Notes: generated by a model not told the origin, from the letters alone. A stretch of DNA of 64,000 bases from Membranipora membranacea (GCA_914767715.1 OU612067.1:14327001-14391000), one strand, 5' to 3'; counted from the first letter of the stretch, positions 10,200-24,153 are shown. Translations and numbers: made by a program.

Positions 10200-10420
10200 A
10201 CCTGGAGATTTAAAAGTTTCAGGATGCAGATAACTCCACACAATAACAAACCAAAACCTGTCAGCCGATCAAAACAAAACACAAGCACATGGGTCCATTT
10301 ATAAAGGTACAATAATAGTGATACATGAGCAGATAACACCACACAAGCAATATCCAACATCACCAATAACGCAGACAAGGCTTCATTGTTGGCCTGAATC
10401 CCAGGCTACCAGTGTGCACC
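10200..10420 (-). other. Open frame with two hydrophobic stretches across the U1/U2 boundary
   Basis: On the minus strand an open frame of about 65 codons encodes two hydrophobic segments (around SALLVMLDIACVVLSAHV and GFGLLLCGVICILKLL). It is followed by a possible donor (CAG then GTACC) and preceded by AG dinucleotides that could be acceptors. At the U4/U5 boundary (about 46384) a small insertion puts a stop in the same frame, and I find no partner exons. I regard it as probably non-coding. Confidence 0.2.
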
Positions 10421-11507
10421 AATTCAGCTTCTTATTTCTCAGCACAGACTTAGGAAAACCACTAACTGGGCCTTCCACCGTTGAGATTGCAAGAAAAATC
10501 ATATTATTTATTTGATGCAAATGAATTATAATTTTCAGATCGTTGGCGGGAGTATTGTGTCTAGAGGCTAAAGTAACCTTATAGGAAGTTAATTAAATGT
10601 TGGTTAAAAACGTTATTTAAATTCTTAAGAATGGGCAGCAACATAATGGGTGCCATAGGGGCTAGGCCACCAATATCTGCGGCAATTTCCTCTCAGTTTG
10701 TAGGCAGGTCGTAGCACACAAACATGTCCCAGTAGTCAGTGGGCTGCATTGGGATTCAATTCAAACCCACGCCTTTCAACACTTTTGCATGCTGAGGGAC
10801 GCGCTCTAACTAGCTGAGCCACCTCCTAGTCCTTAACAGTGTGTAACTCATTAGTTCTAGGGTAAAGATAATTTTAAAGTTTTACTGGGAGTTGCATTGT
10901 TGACATTTAACTAAAAACCTGTTCTGTTATTACTCGATCGATATTGTGCTGTATTATTAAATCTACAATCCTCTAACACAAGGGTCAATAATATATCACC
11001 TCACAACTTCAAAAGAATTATTTATTTAGTCTGAGCGCTTGGGGTGCAGGTAAATTTTAGCTTTGCAAGGTTTGTTTTGCTCGGCTCAAGTTTGAAAACC
11101 TAGTGATAGAAAACCACCTGTAACAATAACTTGAGCACACACCTCCCGATTTAAACCTATGATCAAGTTTAACAAACAAGAAACAAGCAAGCAAAGTCTA
11201 CTCACTTCTAATACCAACATCAAACTTATCGACAGTAAGTGATATGCTTGCTATGATGTATTGATAGGCTTAATAAATCTAAATCCTTCACCAAGTCAAA
11301 ATGCAAACACATTACTAGAACAACATCAAAAATAAAAAACAATTTAGTAAACACAATGTTTAGTTAGCTCGGGCACCTAAAAACATAACTTGGTCTCTTT
11401 ATCACAGAAAGTGCATGTAATGGATGATAACTCATATTATTGAGAGAAATACGGACGGCTGTTTGACAGATCTAAAAATAATCAGATGCAAGACAACACC
11501 GACAAAT

Positions 11508-13932
11508 TTACAAATTGGAGTCGGGTCGACCGGCGAGGTATTTCTTTACACGCGGATCTGCCTCAAACTTGGCCGACCATTGTTTAGCGAAAGGAGTTAC
11601 GCTCATCACATCTGGTGTGGCTAGTTTAGCGAAGTCCATACCGCACCATAACCATACATCAGCAAGACCAATCTGCAAATTTAAATAATGTTGTCTGCAT
11701 AATTCTTCTGCATGCAGAGAGGCGTGAATCTAAGAAAATTCTGATATGCACTGGAAGCATTGGAGAAAATTTTTTGCATTCACTTGCTTTAGTAATATAG
11801 GTGAAGCAATCATATCCCTTTTGCACTGTGGGTCAGAATATGGAAAACATAATCAAGGGACTAATAACTGGTTTGTGGCGATGTGTAGTGACACATTGTG
11901 CATATCAAACCATTATATTTGGCATGAGCATTTGTTACCATAGAACTTGCCCTGGGTAAACAGGCCAAATAACACATAATACAAAACTTCATAAGTACTT
12001 CACATTTGTCCTGATCCATACCTCAGGCCAATTTGTAGAAATTGTCTATCAATTGCCACCCGTCTTATATGTAATAGCAGTTAACAAGAATTCGGACACA
12101 AAATTGATCCGCCCAAAGAAATCTGGCCAATGTACACTACAGTACGAAAACACTTTGACTATGACCCAGGTACTGTATTCTATTGATTAGCAGAGATATG
12201 TAAAAGTTGTCTTACCTCGTTTCCGAAAAGAAATTTCTTAGATCCGCAACTTTTTGATAGCTTCTCAGCCAAGTTAAGGGCGGTGACCCATCTCTGTTTG
12301 GCTTTCTCCAAGACTTCGTCCTTGTTTTCTGGCTCTGGGACAGACTTGAACACCATCCAAGCGTAGATATGTGGAACGGCGTAGGAGTTCATTACATCCT
12401 GAGCTGTCTCGAGCACCATATCGTGTAAAGTCTCTTCCCATGGGGTCTTTCCAGCCATACCTGTGAAAGGTTGATTAAACGTTTATTAAACGTTGATTAA
12501 AGGTTGATTAAATGTTGATTCAAGGTTGATTCAAGGTTGATTCAAGGTTGATTCAAGGTTGATTCAAGGTTGATTCAAGGTTGATTCAAGGTTGATTGAA
12601 ATTAAATTAATTAAATTAAAATTAAAGGTAGGGAACATGAGTTATAACAAACATCATGATCGCTGTGTAGTGGTTAGAAGTTCTGTTTGAATCAAGTAGC
12701 ATCATTTGTTGTGACATTGGCGCACTGTATTAGCAACCTTTTTTTTGGCAACCTTTTTTTTAGCTGCATGACGAGGTTAGCACTGTATACCTATGTCACA
12801 AGGGGACTAGAAAGTTATGAATCGAATGAGAAGGATGTGCAGCCTTGAAAATATACCAAAAACTACGGTGTAAGCTGGTTAATTCAAACTTCATAATTCA
12901 AAATTCCTTTTAAGGAAAATTGGTCCCTTCAGCCAGATCTCAATGCATTCTAATATCACTTAATTCAGATTCTGCTTAATAAGAACACATTTTTGTGTTC
13001 CCCAGAGGTTAGAATTAAGTATACGGCGCTGTATATTATTAAGCTAACTGTATGGGAAAACCTTTAGGAAACCCAATGAGAAAACTACTCAAGTAAGTGG
13101 CCAATCAAATCGTACTCAGTTTAATCTAAGAAGAGTACAAGGAGAATTGAACCCACCAAATTTCTTGGCGACGTGTCTGGCGATGACGTTGGAGCAGCAG
13201 ATGAGACCATCACTAGTTGTTAATGTGGGCAGCTGACCCAATGGCTGAGCTGTAAATAAGAAGAGTAAAATTATAAGTCAAATGTAAAATATGGTTAAAA
13301 CTTTCCAATTTATCTCAAATCAGCAATAATTCATCTTCATTATTTCAAAAACATGTCATCTATGATGAGGGTAAAAGCACAGCCAGCCCTTAAAAGCGTT
13401 CGGGATGGCTATCGCGGCCGTAGGCGGTCGTTGGACCGCCTACGGCCGCGATCGCCATCCCGAACGCTTTTAAGGGCTGGCTGTGGGTAAAGCTGTGGCT
13501 TTTTGATTTTGTCAGTTTTCTTCTTTTTTGGGTCACAATAACAGGTGATCAAATAAAAAGTTAACTTAAAACAAAGAATATTGTAGCTACTATTACTTCT
13601 TATACAGTTATTGATAAACGTTATCCAAAAATACTAAAGATAGATAAAGATAAAGATAAGGCTAATTGGAGGTTGTTGGAGTTGTCTGGTCTTGAGACAG
13701 AACCCAAAGATAGCTTATTTTCTTAGAAATGATTTAGATTGCCAAATAAAGTATTAAAGCAGAAAAATTGATTTCACAGATACTTACATGGCTTCATCTC
13801 AGCCCATTGCTCGAAGGTGACTCGCTTGTCCTCCATCTTCTTGCCGGCGATGGCGTACAGCATACGAGTGGCCTCACCACGAGCTCGGATACCGAAGTAC
13901 AGAAGGGAATCATCTCCTTTCTTGCCAGCCAT
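11508..13932 (-). CDS. Sigma-class glutathione S-transferase, U2 copy
   Basis: Exons 13788-13932, 13157-13249, 12216-12460 and 11508-11672, with splice sites and reading frame identical to the U1 copy. I see no amino-acid change relative to U1. Intron 2 is shorter than in U1 because the MITE and a 38-bp segment are absent, although the minisatellite next to exon 3 is longer (seven GATTCAA units against five). Intron 1 carries the 108-nt hairpin at 13378-13485. An intact frame and splice sites make a functional gene likely. Confidence 0.9.
13378..13485. repeat. Hairpin element in GST intron 1 (U2)
   Basis: Same 52-nt arms and GTTG loop as in U1, with the right flanking repeat again missing one A. 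Confidence 0.85.
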
Positions 13933-14056
13933 TTTATTTCAGTGGTTTTGCTGTTTAAAATATAATAAGATTGATTTAGGATATATCCTCAGCCCGCTAG
14001 CATTTTAGTACTCGAAATTCGCTGTGCATAACAGGCGAACAGCGAAATCATATCTG

Positions 14057-14162
14057 GAGCTCTAGTCTAAGTGCTCAGACAGCTGCAATGTGAGTGTTTG
14101 ATAACGTAATGTTGCTAACTCGCTTTGCAGCCGTCTGAGCACTTAGACTACTAGAGGAGCTC
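14057..14162. repeat. Inverted repeat upstream of GST (U2)
   Basis: Same arms as in U1, at the same distance from the GST start. Confidence 0.75.
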
Positions 14163-17100
14163 ATGAGATGAATCAGAATGTGCACAACACATCACATCCT
14201 GATGCTCTTTGTTTACTTGCAGTGCAGTAGGAATCAAATTCAAATTCTGCTATTTGGTTATTGTTGTGCAGAGCTTTTCAACAAGACGCAACACGGGAAA
14301 ATCATTGTGCCGTCATCAGATAATCATCTCTTTGCATCCTAGTTTGAATATCAAGGCTATGCCATTACTTCCACCCCTCCCATCATCAAAACACCTCAGA
14401 AACTCAAGCTAATCACAGTCTAGATCATGGCTGGGCAACCTTTTATTGAAAAAGGTCACATTTTACGCAGGCTCAACTCAAAAGGCCGCAACATATCTTC
14501 CAGGGATAAAATTGGAACTGGAGTAACAATTTTGGCACTTCTATTTTGTAAAAACTGCAGTATGTTGCAAGAAACATCAACCAAGCAGATATACCGGTTT
14601 ATCTAATCTTCAGGAGTTTTGTGATGTCGTTTTACCTCATGATTTTATTGTGTACATATATGTTTCATGTGTATGACAAAGGGCAGGATGTGTGTGGGAG
14701 GGGTGCTGTAGTTTCCTCCCAGGAGCCAAAGTGTAAAAAAGTGGCGATTGGGAAAAAATAATTTCGCGCAGCGTAAAAATAATTTTGACGCCCTGTTATA
14801 ATTTTGGTCTGACAGCGCCTGCCCTCCTGCAACAGGGGAAATCTTTTGCAAATGGTTGTGAAATGAATGCATAATGCCGGAGTAATTGTGACAAATTGTA
14901 ACACTTTCGTCCAAAATTTTGCAGTTTTGCAAAAAATAATAATTACTATTATGTTAGAGAACTTTGTAATTTTTAATATGCCAATGTCACTGTTTTGTGT
15001 CATTTCGAAAGAAAAACAACTTGAAAAAGTCATTGGCATTCGGCAAATCATCATATTATGATAATTTTGTGTAGAGTGGCTAGGGACGCTTGGCTCCATG
15101 CATGATACAGAATGGCCACTACTTTGAAATATCTTGGACTTACAGAATGCTATGCATACTTGTTTCTCAACATAATGAAAGAGGAATCAAAATTAATGTG
15201 TGATAAATCTTACAGGTGTAAGGCCACAATTAGGCCGCAAAAGATTACCTATTAGGTCGCACTGGCAAAAAGGCTGCAGGTTGCCCACAGCTGGCGTCGA
15301 TCATTGTATCCTGACGTTGATAAAAGTCACAAGAATAGATATTTTTATGACATTTTATGTAATCATTTTCAATTGGCTTGATTAGCCCTTGGAACTTGGC
15401 AAAAATTGTGCAGTGTCATCTAACATAGATATTTGAAGCTCAAATGGCCTAGATCATTGTATTCTGACGTTGATAAAAGTCACAAGAATAGATATTTTTA
15501 TGACATTTTATGTAATCATTTTCAATTGGTTTGATTAGCCCTTGGACCTTGGCAAAAATTGTGCAGTGTCATCTAACATAGATATTTGAAGCTCAAATGG
15601 CGTAGATCATTGTATTCTGACATTGATAAAAGTCACAAGAATAGATATTTTTATGACATTTTATGTAATCATTTGTAAAAATTGACTGCTTTTTCCATGA
15701 CACTTCGTCCCTGACACCAAATTTAATTGCATTTGATAGAGCTAGATTTTAATTTATCTTGTTTTGTAATAGGAACTACTATTTCTGGATTCACTTTTCT
15801 TAGGAAATATGAGGCAAGTTTTTGTTAACCAAATAAGGTTAGCAAATGCAGTTTTACAGCGGTGATCAAGGGAGGTCACTCTGAAAAATATAACATAACA
15901 TACATATAATACATACAATATAATCATTCATAGTCATAAAGAATATTCTCATGAAATATACCAATAACTATATTGTATTATTTTTTGTTTACATAACAGT
16001 TTTGACACATATAAAGCAGTCAACGAAGTACTTTATGCACACAAATCAACACCAGACAAGTTTTACATCCTCTGTTGTGTGCTTTTTCCTGATAGAGAGT
16101 TTGAGTGTGACAGAGTAATGAGTCATGTTACAATCCTTATAACATTTGGGCTCACATGTTCCAGATTGTCTCCCATTTTACCAGCAATTGAGAATATTTA
16201 TCTCTACAGTAGCAAACCTTCCTGCAGGCCTTCCTGCGCCCCTGTTGCCCTCCCACCCCCGAGCCCCCCGAGCCCCTGTTGCACCCTCATTGCAACATAA
16301 TACTACCAACACAACCCTTGCCCCGCCACTTTACAAGTCATAGGTACAGCCCTGCTGCAGATCGTCATCATAGAAATACATCTTGTTATGCAAGGTTTGT
16401 CCTGCTTACTTGAGTATCGTTCCATTACTGCATTTATATAAAGAAGGGGCCCAGTATTTGTGGTGATTGATTTAAGGTAAGGCCACACGTTCTCATGCAA
16501 ATTTCTGCTTCTTCTTGCAAATATAATTTCGTACTAATGTCAACCTGCCACACATGATTCTCATCTCCGAAAATTGTATGAGCGCAATCCTTCTGCGCTA
16601 ATACGAACCATAGCCCTAACAGTGATATGAAATAAAAAGATTTATACCAAGGAGAAGCTGTTACTCGTTGTTTATACCAACCGCCCAGTGATTCAGCTTC
16701 TATGTATGCCTCAACCATCTCCTAATAATTGTTTCAATTTGATACTCATAATTCACTGTATCCCTTCCCCTCTTACTCCAGGTCCAAAATTGAATGAGAA
16801 ACTCTACATATTGATCATCCACTCCATCTTTTTACCAAAGTTGTGTTTGCATAGATATGACCTTGACTTTTCAATCAAAACGGGCAGCCACTCAGATAGC
16901 ATTTTGTGAAAATTTATACTATCTGGTTACGTACATTGTTAACATACAGCGTTCCACAAATTGTGGAAATCCCAATTCGAACGACAGTTTACATGAAATT
17001 TACTCCTAATTGTGAGAAAACAACCCCATATGACTTCACTTTAAGACAGATTTTTCTTTTGGTTTTACTAACAAGAAAATTCAGTGACAAGTTTATGACA

Positions 17101-17582
17101 TGGCAGCCTAGAACCCTAAATGTTTCAACTCTGGCTTAAGATGTTTGCTATTGAATTGTGTTAAATGCAGATGAGAAGTCCCAAAAGTAAACATCACATA
17201 TTGCATACGAGGCATTCTGGTCTATAACGTAAGTGACACTTTCAGGACCTGTATTGGGTAAACTGGCTTGCTCTGTATGCAACTATTGCCATGGGTAGTG
17301 GTTAGTGATATATTGCTATAGAAGAATTTGGAAAGACGCATCGTGATGGTGTGACGTGTTTCAATTCCTTATTTTGCCAGACAGTTGTGGTTTCCCACAG
17401 TTTTACAAGTTTGGCAAGCATTCATTATTCCCTCCATAATAATCAAAATATGATTTTTCCCAGAATAACAATAATAACTAGCTTTATCAACAGTGATCAT
17501 AACAAAATGAATACAACCCTGAAGTTAATTAATGGATATTCAATAGTTAACATTTGGTCTTGTGATGGGGGATCTTGTGCAC

Positions 17583-17590
17583 TATATAAG
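17583..17590 (+). promoter_or_regulatory. TATA box of peptide gene, U2
   Basis: TATATAAG at the same distance from the ATG (17666) as in U1. A C-to-T substitution a few bases downstream (ctggttttg) is shared with U3 and U4 and not U1. Confidence 0.68.
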
Positions 17591-17665
17591 CTGGTTTTGC
17601 AGGCTCAACACAGTCATCATCTAAATCAGCAGTCGAGCAGATAGACATAATTCAGCTTCTTCACA

Positions 17666-18261
17666 ATGGCACGATTCATATTGGTGGTTATTGCTTGCCT
17701 GTTCATGGCCGCTGTTGGTGAGAATACTTTAATTAGTTATAGTTAGTGTAATATGACGACTACAGTATTTATTCATGTGAACTATGTTCTGTTTATCGTT
17801 TAAGAATATTTCAAACTATTTAAAATGTGATTTTCTCAATAAATAATAGTAAATTGATAATACACAAAGAAGAAATCTCAGACTTTGAGATAACAAAGTC
17901 AAGAACTAGTTGAGAATTTAAACAAAATTGCAAGCGTGACATAAAACAATTCATGATCGTTTAAATGCTAATTAAAATCTTTTAATTTTTTCAGTTGATG
18001 CTGTCTTCGTCACAGAAAAATTCTGCAGGAGTTTGAACCCTGAGGGTTTTGAACAGTGCGTGCAAACTAAAGACTGCGTCGGCTACGGCACCCGCAATAA
18101 ATACTGCTGTACTGATTGCAAATTTAATACTTGTATGCCTGATGATGAATGTTGGTCCGACGGTAAGTATTTTAAAGTTTCAATTTTTTTTATCTCCATA
18201 TGTTGCCCATTCAGCAGATTACAACTATGAAGATTTGCTCAAACCGAAAGTATATACCTAA
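17666..18261 (+). CDS. Secreted cysteine-rich peptide, U2 copy
   Basis: Exons 17666-17717, 17995-18162 and 18215-18261. The coding sequence, both introns' splice sites and the CAGCAG acceptor match U1; only intronic and flanking substitutions are visible. The TATA box is at 17583-17590. Same 88-aa product as U1. Confidence 0.82.
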
Positions 18262-21200
18262 TGGTCTAATATGTGACTGATTCTAGGGCTATATGGTTTC
18301 AGAATTTCGATAGTCTAGACTCTAGAGTCTAGAGTGTCTTAAGAACGTTGTCTCCAATTGATTAAGTTACGTTGTGTCCAATTATTAAGTACGCTGTGTC
18401 TAATTATGAACAAAAGGATATTATTTTTTGTTTCTTAATCTTTGTAATTTAATATAATTCTGACTCTCTGGAATAACTGATGACTCCCTCTCTTTTATTT
18501 CCATGAGTCAGATCTCTTTGCTGATTACAATTTAGAAGGGGGGGGGGCGTCGGACAAAAGGGGTGGCAAAAGTCTATCTTGGTCTCTGTCAGCAACAACC
18601 CTTTATTAAATTGATGGAAGATGACCTCTTAGGCAAGATGCAAAGAATGTTTTTGACCCAGTAAATCTTAAAGCTTCAGCTGTGTTCAAAGGCAATCACA
18701 AAGTTCCCATGCATTGATTGGAACTCAAAATGAAGCGAATCCCTCACCATTTGAAATGGGATGCTTGAAAAAAATTCAAAAAGGTCTACCGCAGTCGGGA
18801 ATTGAACCAGTCTTTGATGCTATCCACTGTGCTCGGCCCTAATCGAACGAAGGAACACAAACCAATACGCAACTAAATTGAACCCATGCTTTTGCCATGA
18901 TTCCATAGCTCCTCAAGTTGATGTGAACACAATGAATGGCAACTTAGTGAATGTCAAAGGTTGCTGACGCATGTAAAATTAGACTGAGAACTTCAAAACA
19001 ATACCAAACAATATGATAGCGACACTGTGACTTAAATTAAATGATTTACACCAGGACTTATGATAGCATCAAAGTAGAGAACTGCTTTCTTAGCTTTGTC
19101 AAATTCACTAAAGTATATTTTTATTTGTGTCTTATAGGTAGTTGATACATCCGCCATCACCAGAACGGACAAGCTGCGCAAGTACTTCACTATGCCCTTC
19201 TGACCTATGAATATGACGAATTCCTTTGAACACATCATTTTCTATCATAATCTTAGCTACAAAACAATAAAACTTCATCAAAGAACCCACAGTGATTTCA
19301 TTTATGAGCTCTTGAAGTTGTAATGAGTACAAGTGCTGCCCCGGCAGGGGGGCGTCAGATGTGGGGGCACGAGTCTAGGGGGCTCAGACTAGCTACACAG
19401 TCATGATGACAGACCATTTGATTGAAAACCGCATCATGAGTAATTGTTGAAGTGCATTTTTTCAGGTTAGTCATTATTGTCGAGCATGTGCTGGGGTATC
19501 CAGCAGTATGGTCATAACCTTGCCATAATGCCTGGTCAAAATACCATCAGGATAAAATGCGCAGAGAGCATGATATGCCAATGAAAAAAAATCCAGGAAA
19601 TATACCAAGGCCCAAATAAACTTTCGTTAAAACACCAGTTGTTGCAACAGTCAAGAGCCCAGTGGAATCAAAGTCAGGTTGGACATAACACCATTTGGGA
19701 CAACAAGCCACATCCAGCGTTTAGTCAACATAGGTTTATGACTGTCAGTTTCTAAGTGACAGTAACAGTGACAAAGACTGTCATTTTATAGTCTGAGTTT
19801 ACATCCAAATTGCAATAATACTAACTGTAAGAGACAGAGCACGTATTAGATCCATATTTGTAGGGTCGGATTATCGCCTACCCAGTATACATGTGTATTA
19901 TATATATCACGATGATTTACAGATTAATGAGTATGGTAAGGGATACTGGTGAATTTGAAATAGTCTTTGTTAAAGCCCCAAATAATATAATGTAGAAACC
20001 CACCCAATAGGCCTACCAAGATTATTCACAGGCTATTGTTTTGGAATCGGCCAAGCCATAAATGGACATGTCGGGTAAATAAATTTGACTAATTTTATGT
20101 GCCTTTTTACGCCCTATCAGGCCTGTCAAAGAGATCAACACTCTTGTATGACAATTCAGTTCATGTAGGGTCTTCATGATGGTACCTGGAGATTTAAAAG
20201 TTTCAGGTTGCAGATAACTCCACACAATAACAAACCAAAACCTGTCAGCCGATCAAAACAAAACACAAGCACATGGGTCCATTTATAAAGGTACAATAAT
20301 AGTGATACATGAGCAGATAACAGCACAGAAGCAATATCCAACATCACCAATAACGCAGACAAGGCTTCATTGTTGGCCTGAATCCCAGGCTACCAGTGTG
20401 CACCAATTCAGCTTCTTATTTCTCAGCACAGACTTAGGAAAACCACTAACTGGGCCTTCCACCGTTGAGATTGCAAGAAAAATCATATTATTTATTTGAT
20501 GCAAATGAATTATAATTTTCAGATCGTTGGCGGGAGTATTGTGTCTAGAGGCTAAAGTAACCTTATAGGAAGTTAATTAAATGTTGGTTAAAAACGTTAT
20601 TTAAATTCTTAAGAATGGGCAGCAACATAATGGGTGCCATAGGGGCTAGGCCGCCAATGTCTGCGGCAATTTCCTCTCAGTTTGTAGGCAGGTCGTAGCA
20701 CACAAACATGTCCCAGTAGTCAGTGGGCTGCATTGGGATTCAATTCAAACCCACGCCTTTCAACACTTTTGCATGCTGAGGGACGCGCTCTAACTAGCTG
20801 AGCCACCTCCTAGTCCTTAACAGTGTGTAACTCATTAGTTCTAGGGTAAAGATAATTTTAAAGTTTTACTGGGAGTTGCATTGTTGACATTTAACTAAAA
20901 ACCTGTTCTGTTATTACTCGATCGATATTGTGCTGTATTATTAAATCTACAATCCTCTAACACAAGGGTCAATAATATATCACCTCACAACTTCAAAGAA
21001 TTATTTATTTAGTCTGAGCGCTTGGGGTGCAGGTAAATTTTAGCTTTGCAAGGTTTGTTTTGCTCGGCTCAAGTTTGAAAACCTAGTGATAGAAAACCAC
21101 CTGTAACAATAACTTGAGCACACACCTCCCGATTTAAACCTATGATCAAGTTTAACAAACAAGAAACAAGCAAGCAAAGTCTACTCACTTTTAATACCAA

Positions 21201-21491
21201 CATCAAACTTATCGACAGTAAGTGATATGCTTGCTATGATGTATTGATAGGCTTAATAAATCTAAATCCTTCGCCGAGTCAAAATGCAAACACATTACTA
21301 GAACAACATCAAAAAATAAAAAACAATTTAGTAAACACAATGTTTATTTAGCTCGGGCACCTAAAAACATAACTTGGTCTCTTTATCACAGAAAGTGCAT
21401 GTAATGGATGATAACTCATATTATTGAGAGAAATACGGACGGCTGTTTGACAGATCTAAAAATAATCAGATGCAAGACAACACCGACAAAT

Positions 21492-23923
21492 TTACAAATT
21501 GGAGTCGGGTCGACCGGCGAGGTATTTCTTTACACGCGGATCTGCCTCAAACTTGGCCGACCATTGTGTAGCGAAAGGAGTTATGCTCATCACATCTGGT
21601 GTGGCTAGTTTAGCGAAGTCCATACCGCACCATAACCATACATCAGCAAGACCAATCTGCAAAATTAAATAATGTTGTCTGCATAATTCTTCTGCATGCA
21701 GAGAGGCGTGAATCTAAGAAAATTCTGATATGCACTGGAAGAATTGGAGAAAATTTTTTGCATTCACTTGCTTTAGTAATATAGGTGAAGCAATCATATC
21801 CCTTTTGCACTGTGGGTCAGAATATGGAAAACATAATCAAGGGACTAATAACTGGTTTGTGGCGATGTGTAGTGACACATTGTGCATATCAAACCATTAT
21901 ATTTGGCATGAGCATTTGTTACCATAGAACTTGCCCTGGGTAAACAGGCCAAATAACACATAATACAAAACTTCATAAGTACTTCACATTTGTCCTGATC
22001 CATACCTCAGGCCAATTTGTAGAAATTATCTATCAATTGCCACCCGTCTTATATGTAATAGCAGTTAACAAGAATTCGGACACAAAATTGATCCGCCCAA
22101 AGAATTCTGGCCAATGTACACTACAGTACGAAAACACTTTGACTATGACCCAGGTACTGTATTCTATTGATTAGCAGAGATATGTAAAAGTTGTCTTACC
22201 TCGTTTCCGAAAAGAAATTTCTTAGATCCGCAACTTTTTGATAGCTTCTCAGCCAAGTTAAGGGCGGTGACCCATCTCTGTTTGGCTTTCTCCAAGACTT
22301 CGTCCTTGTTTTCTGGCTCTGGGACAGACTTGAACACCATCCAAGCGTAGATATGTGGAACGGCGTAGGAGTTCATTACATCCTGAGCTGTCTCGAGCAC
22401 CATATCGTGTAAAGTCTCTTCCCATGGGGTCTTTCCAGCCATACCTGTGAAAGGTTGATTAAAAGTTTATTAAACGTTGATTCAAGGTTGATTCAAGGTT
22501 GATTCAAGGTTGATTCAAGGTTGATTCAAGGTTGATTCAAGGTTGATTAAAATTAAATTAATTAAATTAAAATTAAAGGTAGGGAACATGAGTTATAACA
22601 AACATCATGATCGCTGTGTAGTGGTTAGAAGTTCTGTTTGAATCAAGTAGCATCATTTGTTGTGACATTGGCGCACTGTATTAACAACCTTGTTTTTGGC
22701 AACCTTTTTTTTAGCTGCATGACGAGGTTAGCACTGTATACCTATGTCACAAGCGTTACTCCACACTCAAGGCAAATTCGTTCATCTTTTCGGGGACTAG
22801 AAAGTTATGAATCGAATGAGAAGGATGTGCAGCCTTGAAAATATACCAAAAACTACGGTGTAAGCTGGTTAATTCAAACTTCATAATTCAGAATTCCTTT
22901 TAAGGAAAATTGGTCCCTTCAGCCAGATCTCAATGCATTCTAATATCACTTAATTCAGACTCTGCTTAATAAGAACACATTTTTGTGTTCCCCAGAGGTT
23001 AGAATTAAGTATACGGCGCTGTATATTATTAAGCTAACTGTATGGGAAAACCTTTAGGAAACCCAATGAGAAAACCACCCAAGTAAGTGGCCAATCAAAT
23101 CGTACTCAGTTTAATCTAAGAAGAGTACAAGGAGAATTGAACCCACCAAATTTCTTGGCGACGTGTCTGGCGATGACGTTGGAGCAGCAGATGAGACCAT
23201 CACTAGTTGTTAATGTGGGCAGCTGACCCAATGGCTGAGCTGTAAATAAGAAGAGTAAAATTATAAGTCAAATGTAAAATATGGTTAAAACTTTCCAATT
23301 TATCTCAAATCAGCAATAATTCATCTTCATTATTTCAAAAACATGTCATCTATGATGCGGGTAAAAGCACAGCCAGCCCTTAAAAGCGTTCGGGATGGCT
23401 ATCGCGGCCGTAGGCAGTCGTTGGACCGCCTACGGCCGCGATCGCCATCCCGAACGCTTTTAAGGGCTGGCTGTGGGTAAAAGCTGTGGCTTTTTGATTT
23501 TGTCAGTTTTCTTCTTTTTTGGGTCACAATAACAGGTGATCAAATAAAAAGTTAACTTAAAACAAAGAATATTGTAGCTACTATTACTTCTTATACAGTT
23601 ATTGATAAACGTTATCCAAAAATACTAAAGATAGATAAAGATAAAGATAAGGCTAATTGGAGGTTGTTGGAGTTGTCTGGTCTTGAGACAGAACCCAAAG
23701 ATAGCTTATTTTCTTAAAAATGATTTAGATTGCCAAATAAAGTATTAAAGCAGAAAAATTGATTTCACAGATACTTACATGGCTTCATCTCAGCCCATTG
23801 CTCGAAGGTGACTCGCTTGTCCTCCATCTTCTTGCCGGCGATGGCGTACAGCATACGAGTGGCCTCACCACGAGCTCGGATACCAAAGTACAGAAGGGAA
23901 TCATCTCCTTTCTTGCCAGCCAT
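21492..23923 (-). CDS. Sigma-class glutathione S-transferase, U3 copy with two substitutions
   Basis: Exons 23779-23923, 23147-23239, 22200-22444 and 21492-21656, 215 aa. This is the only copy whose protein differs visibly: in the last exon Val186 becomes Ile and Lys191 becomes Thr, both in the C-terminal helical domain. In many GSTs this region lines the hydrophobic substrate site, so a small change in substrate preference is conceivable but not shown. A synonymous change lies in the first exon (Phe13 codon). The minisatellite has six GATTCAA units. Confidence 0.9.
23368..23475. repeat. Hairpin element in GST intron 1 (U3)
   Basis: Same element with one extra mismatch (GGCAGTC instead of GGCGGTC near the loop). 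Flanking GGTAAAAG repeats are intact on both sides. Confidence 0.85.
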
Positions 23924-24047
23924 TTTATTTCAGTGGTTTTGCTGTTTAAAATATAATAAGATTGATTTAGGATATATCCTCAGCCCGCTAGCATTTTAGT
24001 ACTCGAATTTCGCTGTGCATAACAGGCGAACAGCGAAATCATATCTG

Positions 24048-24153
24048 GAGCTCTAGTCTAAGTGCTCAGACAGCTGCAATGTGAGTGTTTGATAACGTAA
24101 TGTTGCTAACTCGCTTTGCAGCCGTCTGAGCACTTAGACTACTAGAGGAGCTC
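24048..24153. repeat. Inverted repeat upstream of GST (U3)
   Basis: Same arms as in U1. The adjacent short hairpin has one substitution outside its stem (CGAATTTCGC instead of CGAAATTCGC). Confidence 0.75.

Larger units (their letters stand above)
1..10259. repeat. Tandem segmental duplication, unit U1 (about 10.26 kb)
   Basis: First copy of a roughly 10-kb unit that recurs at 10260, 20244, 30239/41347 and 46410. Order within the unit: SINE-like segment (about 415-580), GST gene on the minus strand (1248-3946), inverted repeat (4071-4176), a long divergent intergenic region, cysteine-rich peptide gene on the plus strand (7679-8274), second SINE-like segment (about 8790-8880), G-rich repeat (about 9350-9416). 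U1 is the longest copy because it alone carries a MITE at 2634-2890. The window opens inside the array, so the left edge of the array is not visible and the unit boundary used here is arbitrary. Confidence 0.95.
8275..10259. other. Non-coding segment 3' of the peptide gene (U1)
   Basis: Contains a perfect 20-nt palindrome (8327-8346), a G-run with flanking GCGTC (about 8551-8566), a second tRNA-derived SINE-like segment (about 8790-8880), a foldback-related stretch (about 9140-9200) and a G-rich dispersed repeat (about 9350-9416). No gene is supported. Counterparts: 18262-20243, 28252-30238 and 44424-46409. The G-run length differs in every copy. Confidence 0.65.
10260..20243. repeat. Tandem segmental duplication, unit U2
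   Basis: Second copy, about 9.98 kb, aligning to U1 at an offset of 10259-10260 before about 12780 and 9986-9987 afterwards. The shift is explained by absence of the U1 MITE, loss of about 38 bp near 12801 (present at about 2521 in U1), and two extra 11-bp minisatellite repeats. It contains a complete GST gene (11508-13932) and a complete peptide gene (17666-18261). The non-coding stretches hold the same elements as U1; I see no additional gene. Confidence 0.95.

Noticed and set aside
14665-15099. 144-codon minus-strand open frame in the intergenic region (also 24656-25090)
   Set aside because: In U1 the same region is frameshifted by a single-base difference and the frame shortens to 113 codons. 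No domain, no splice context and high AT content.
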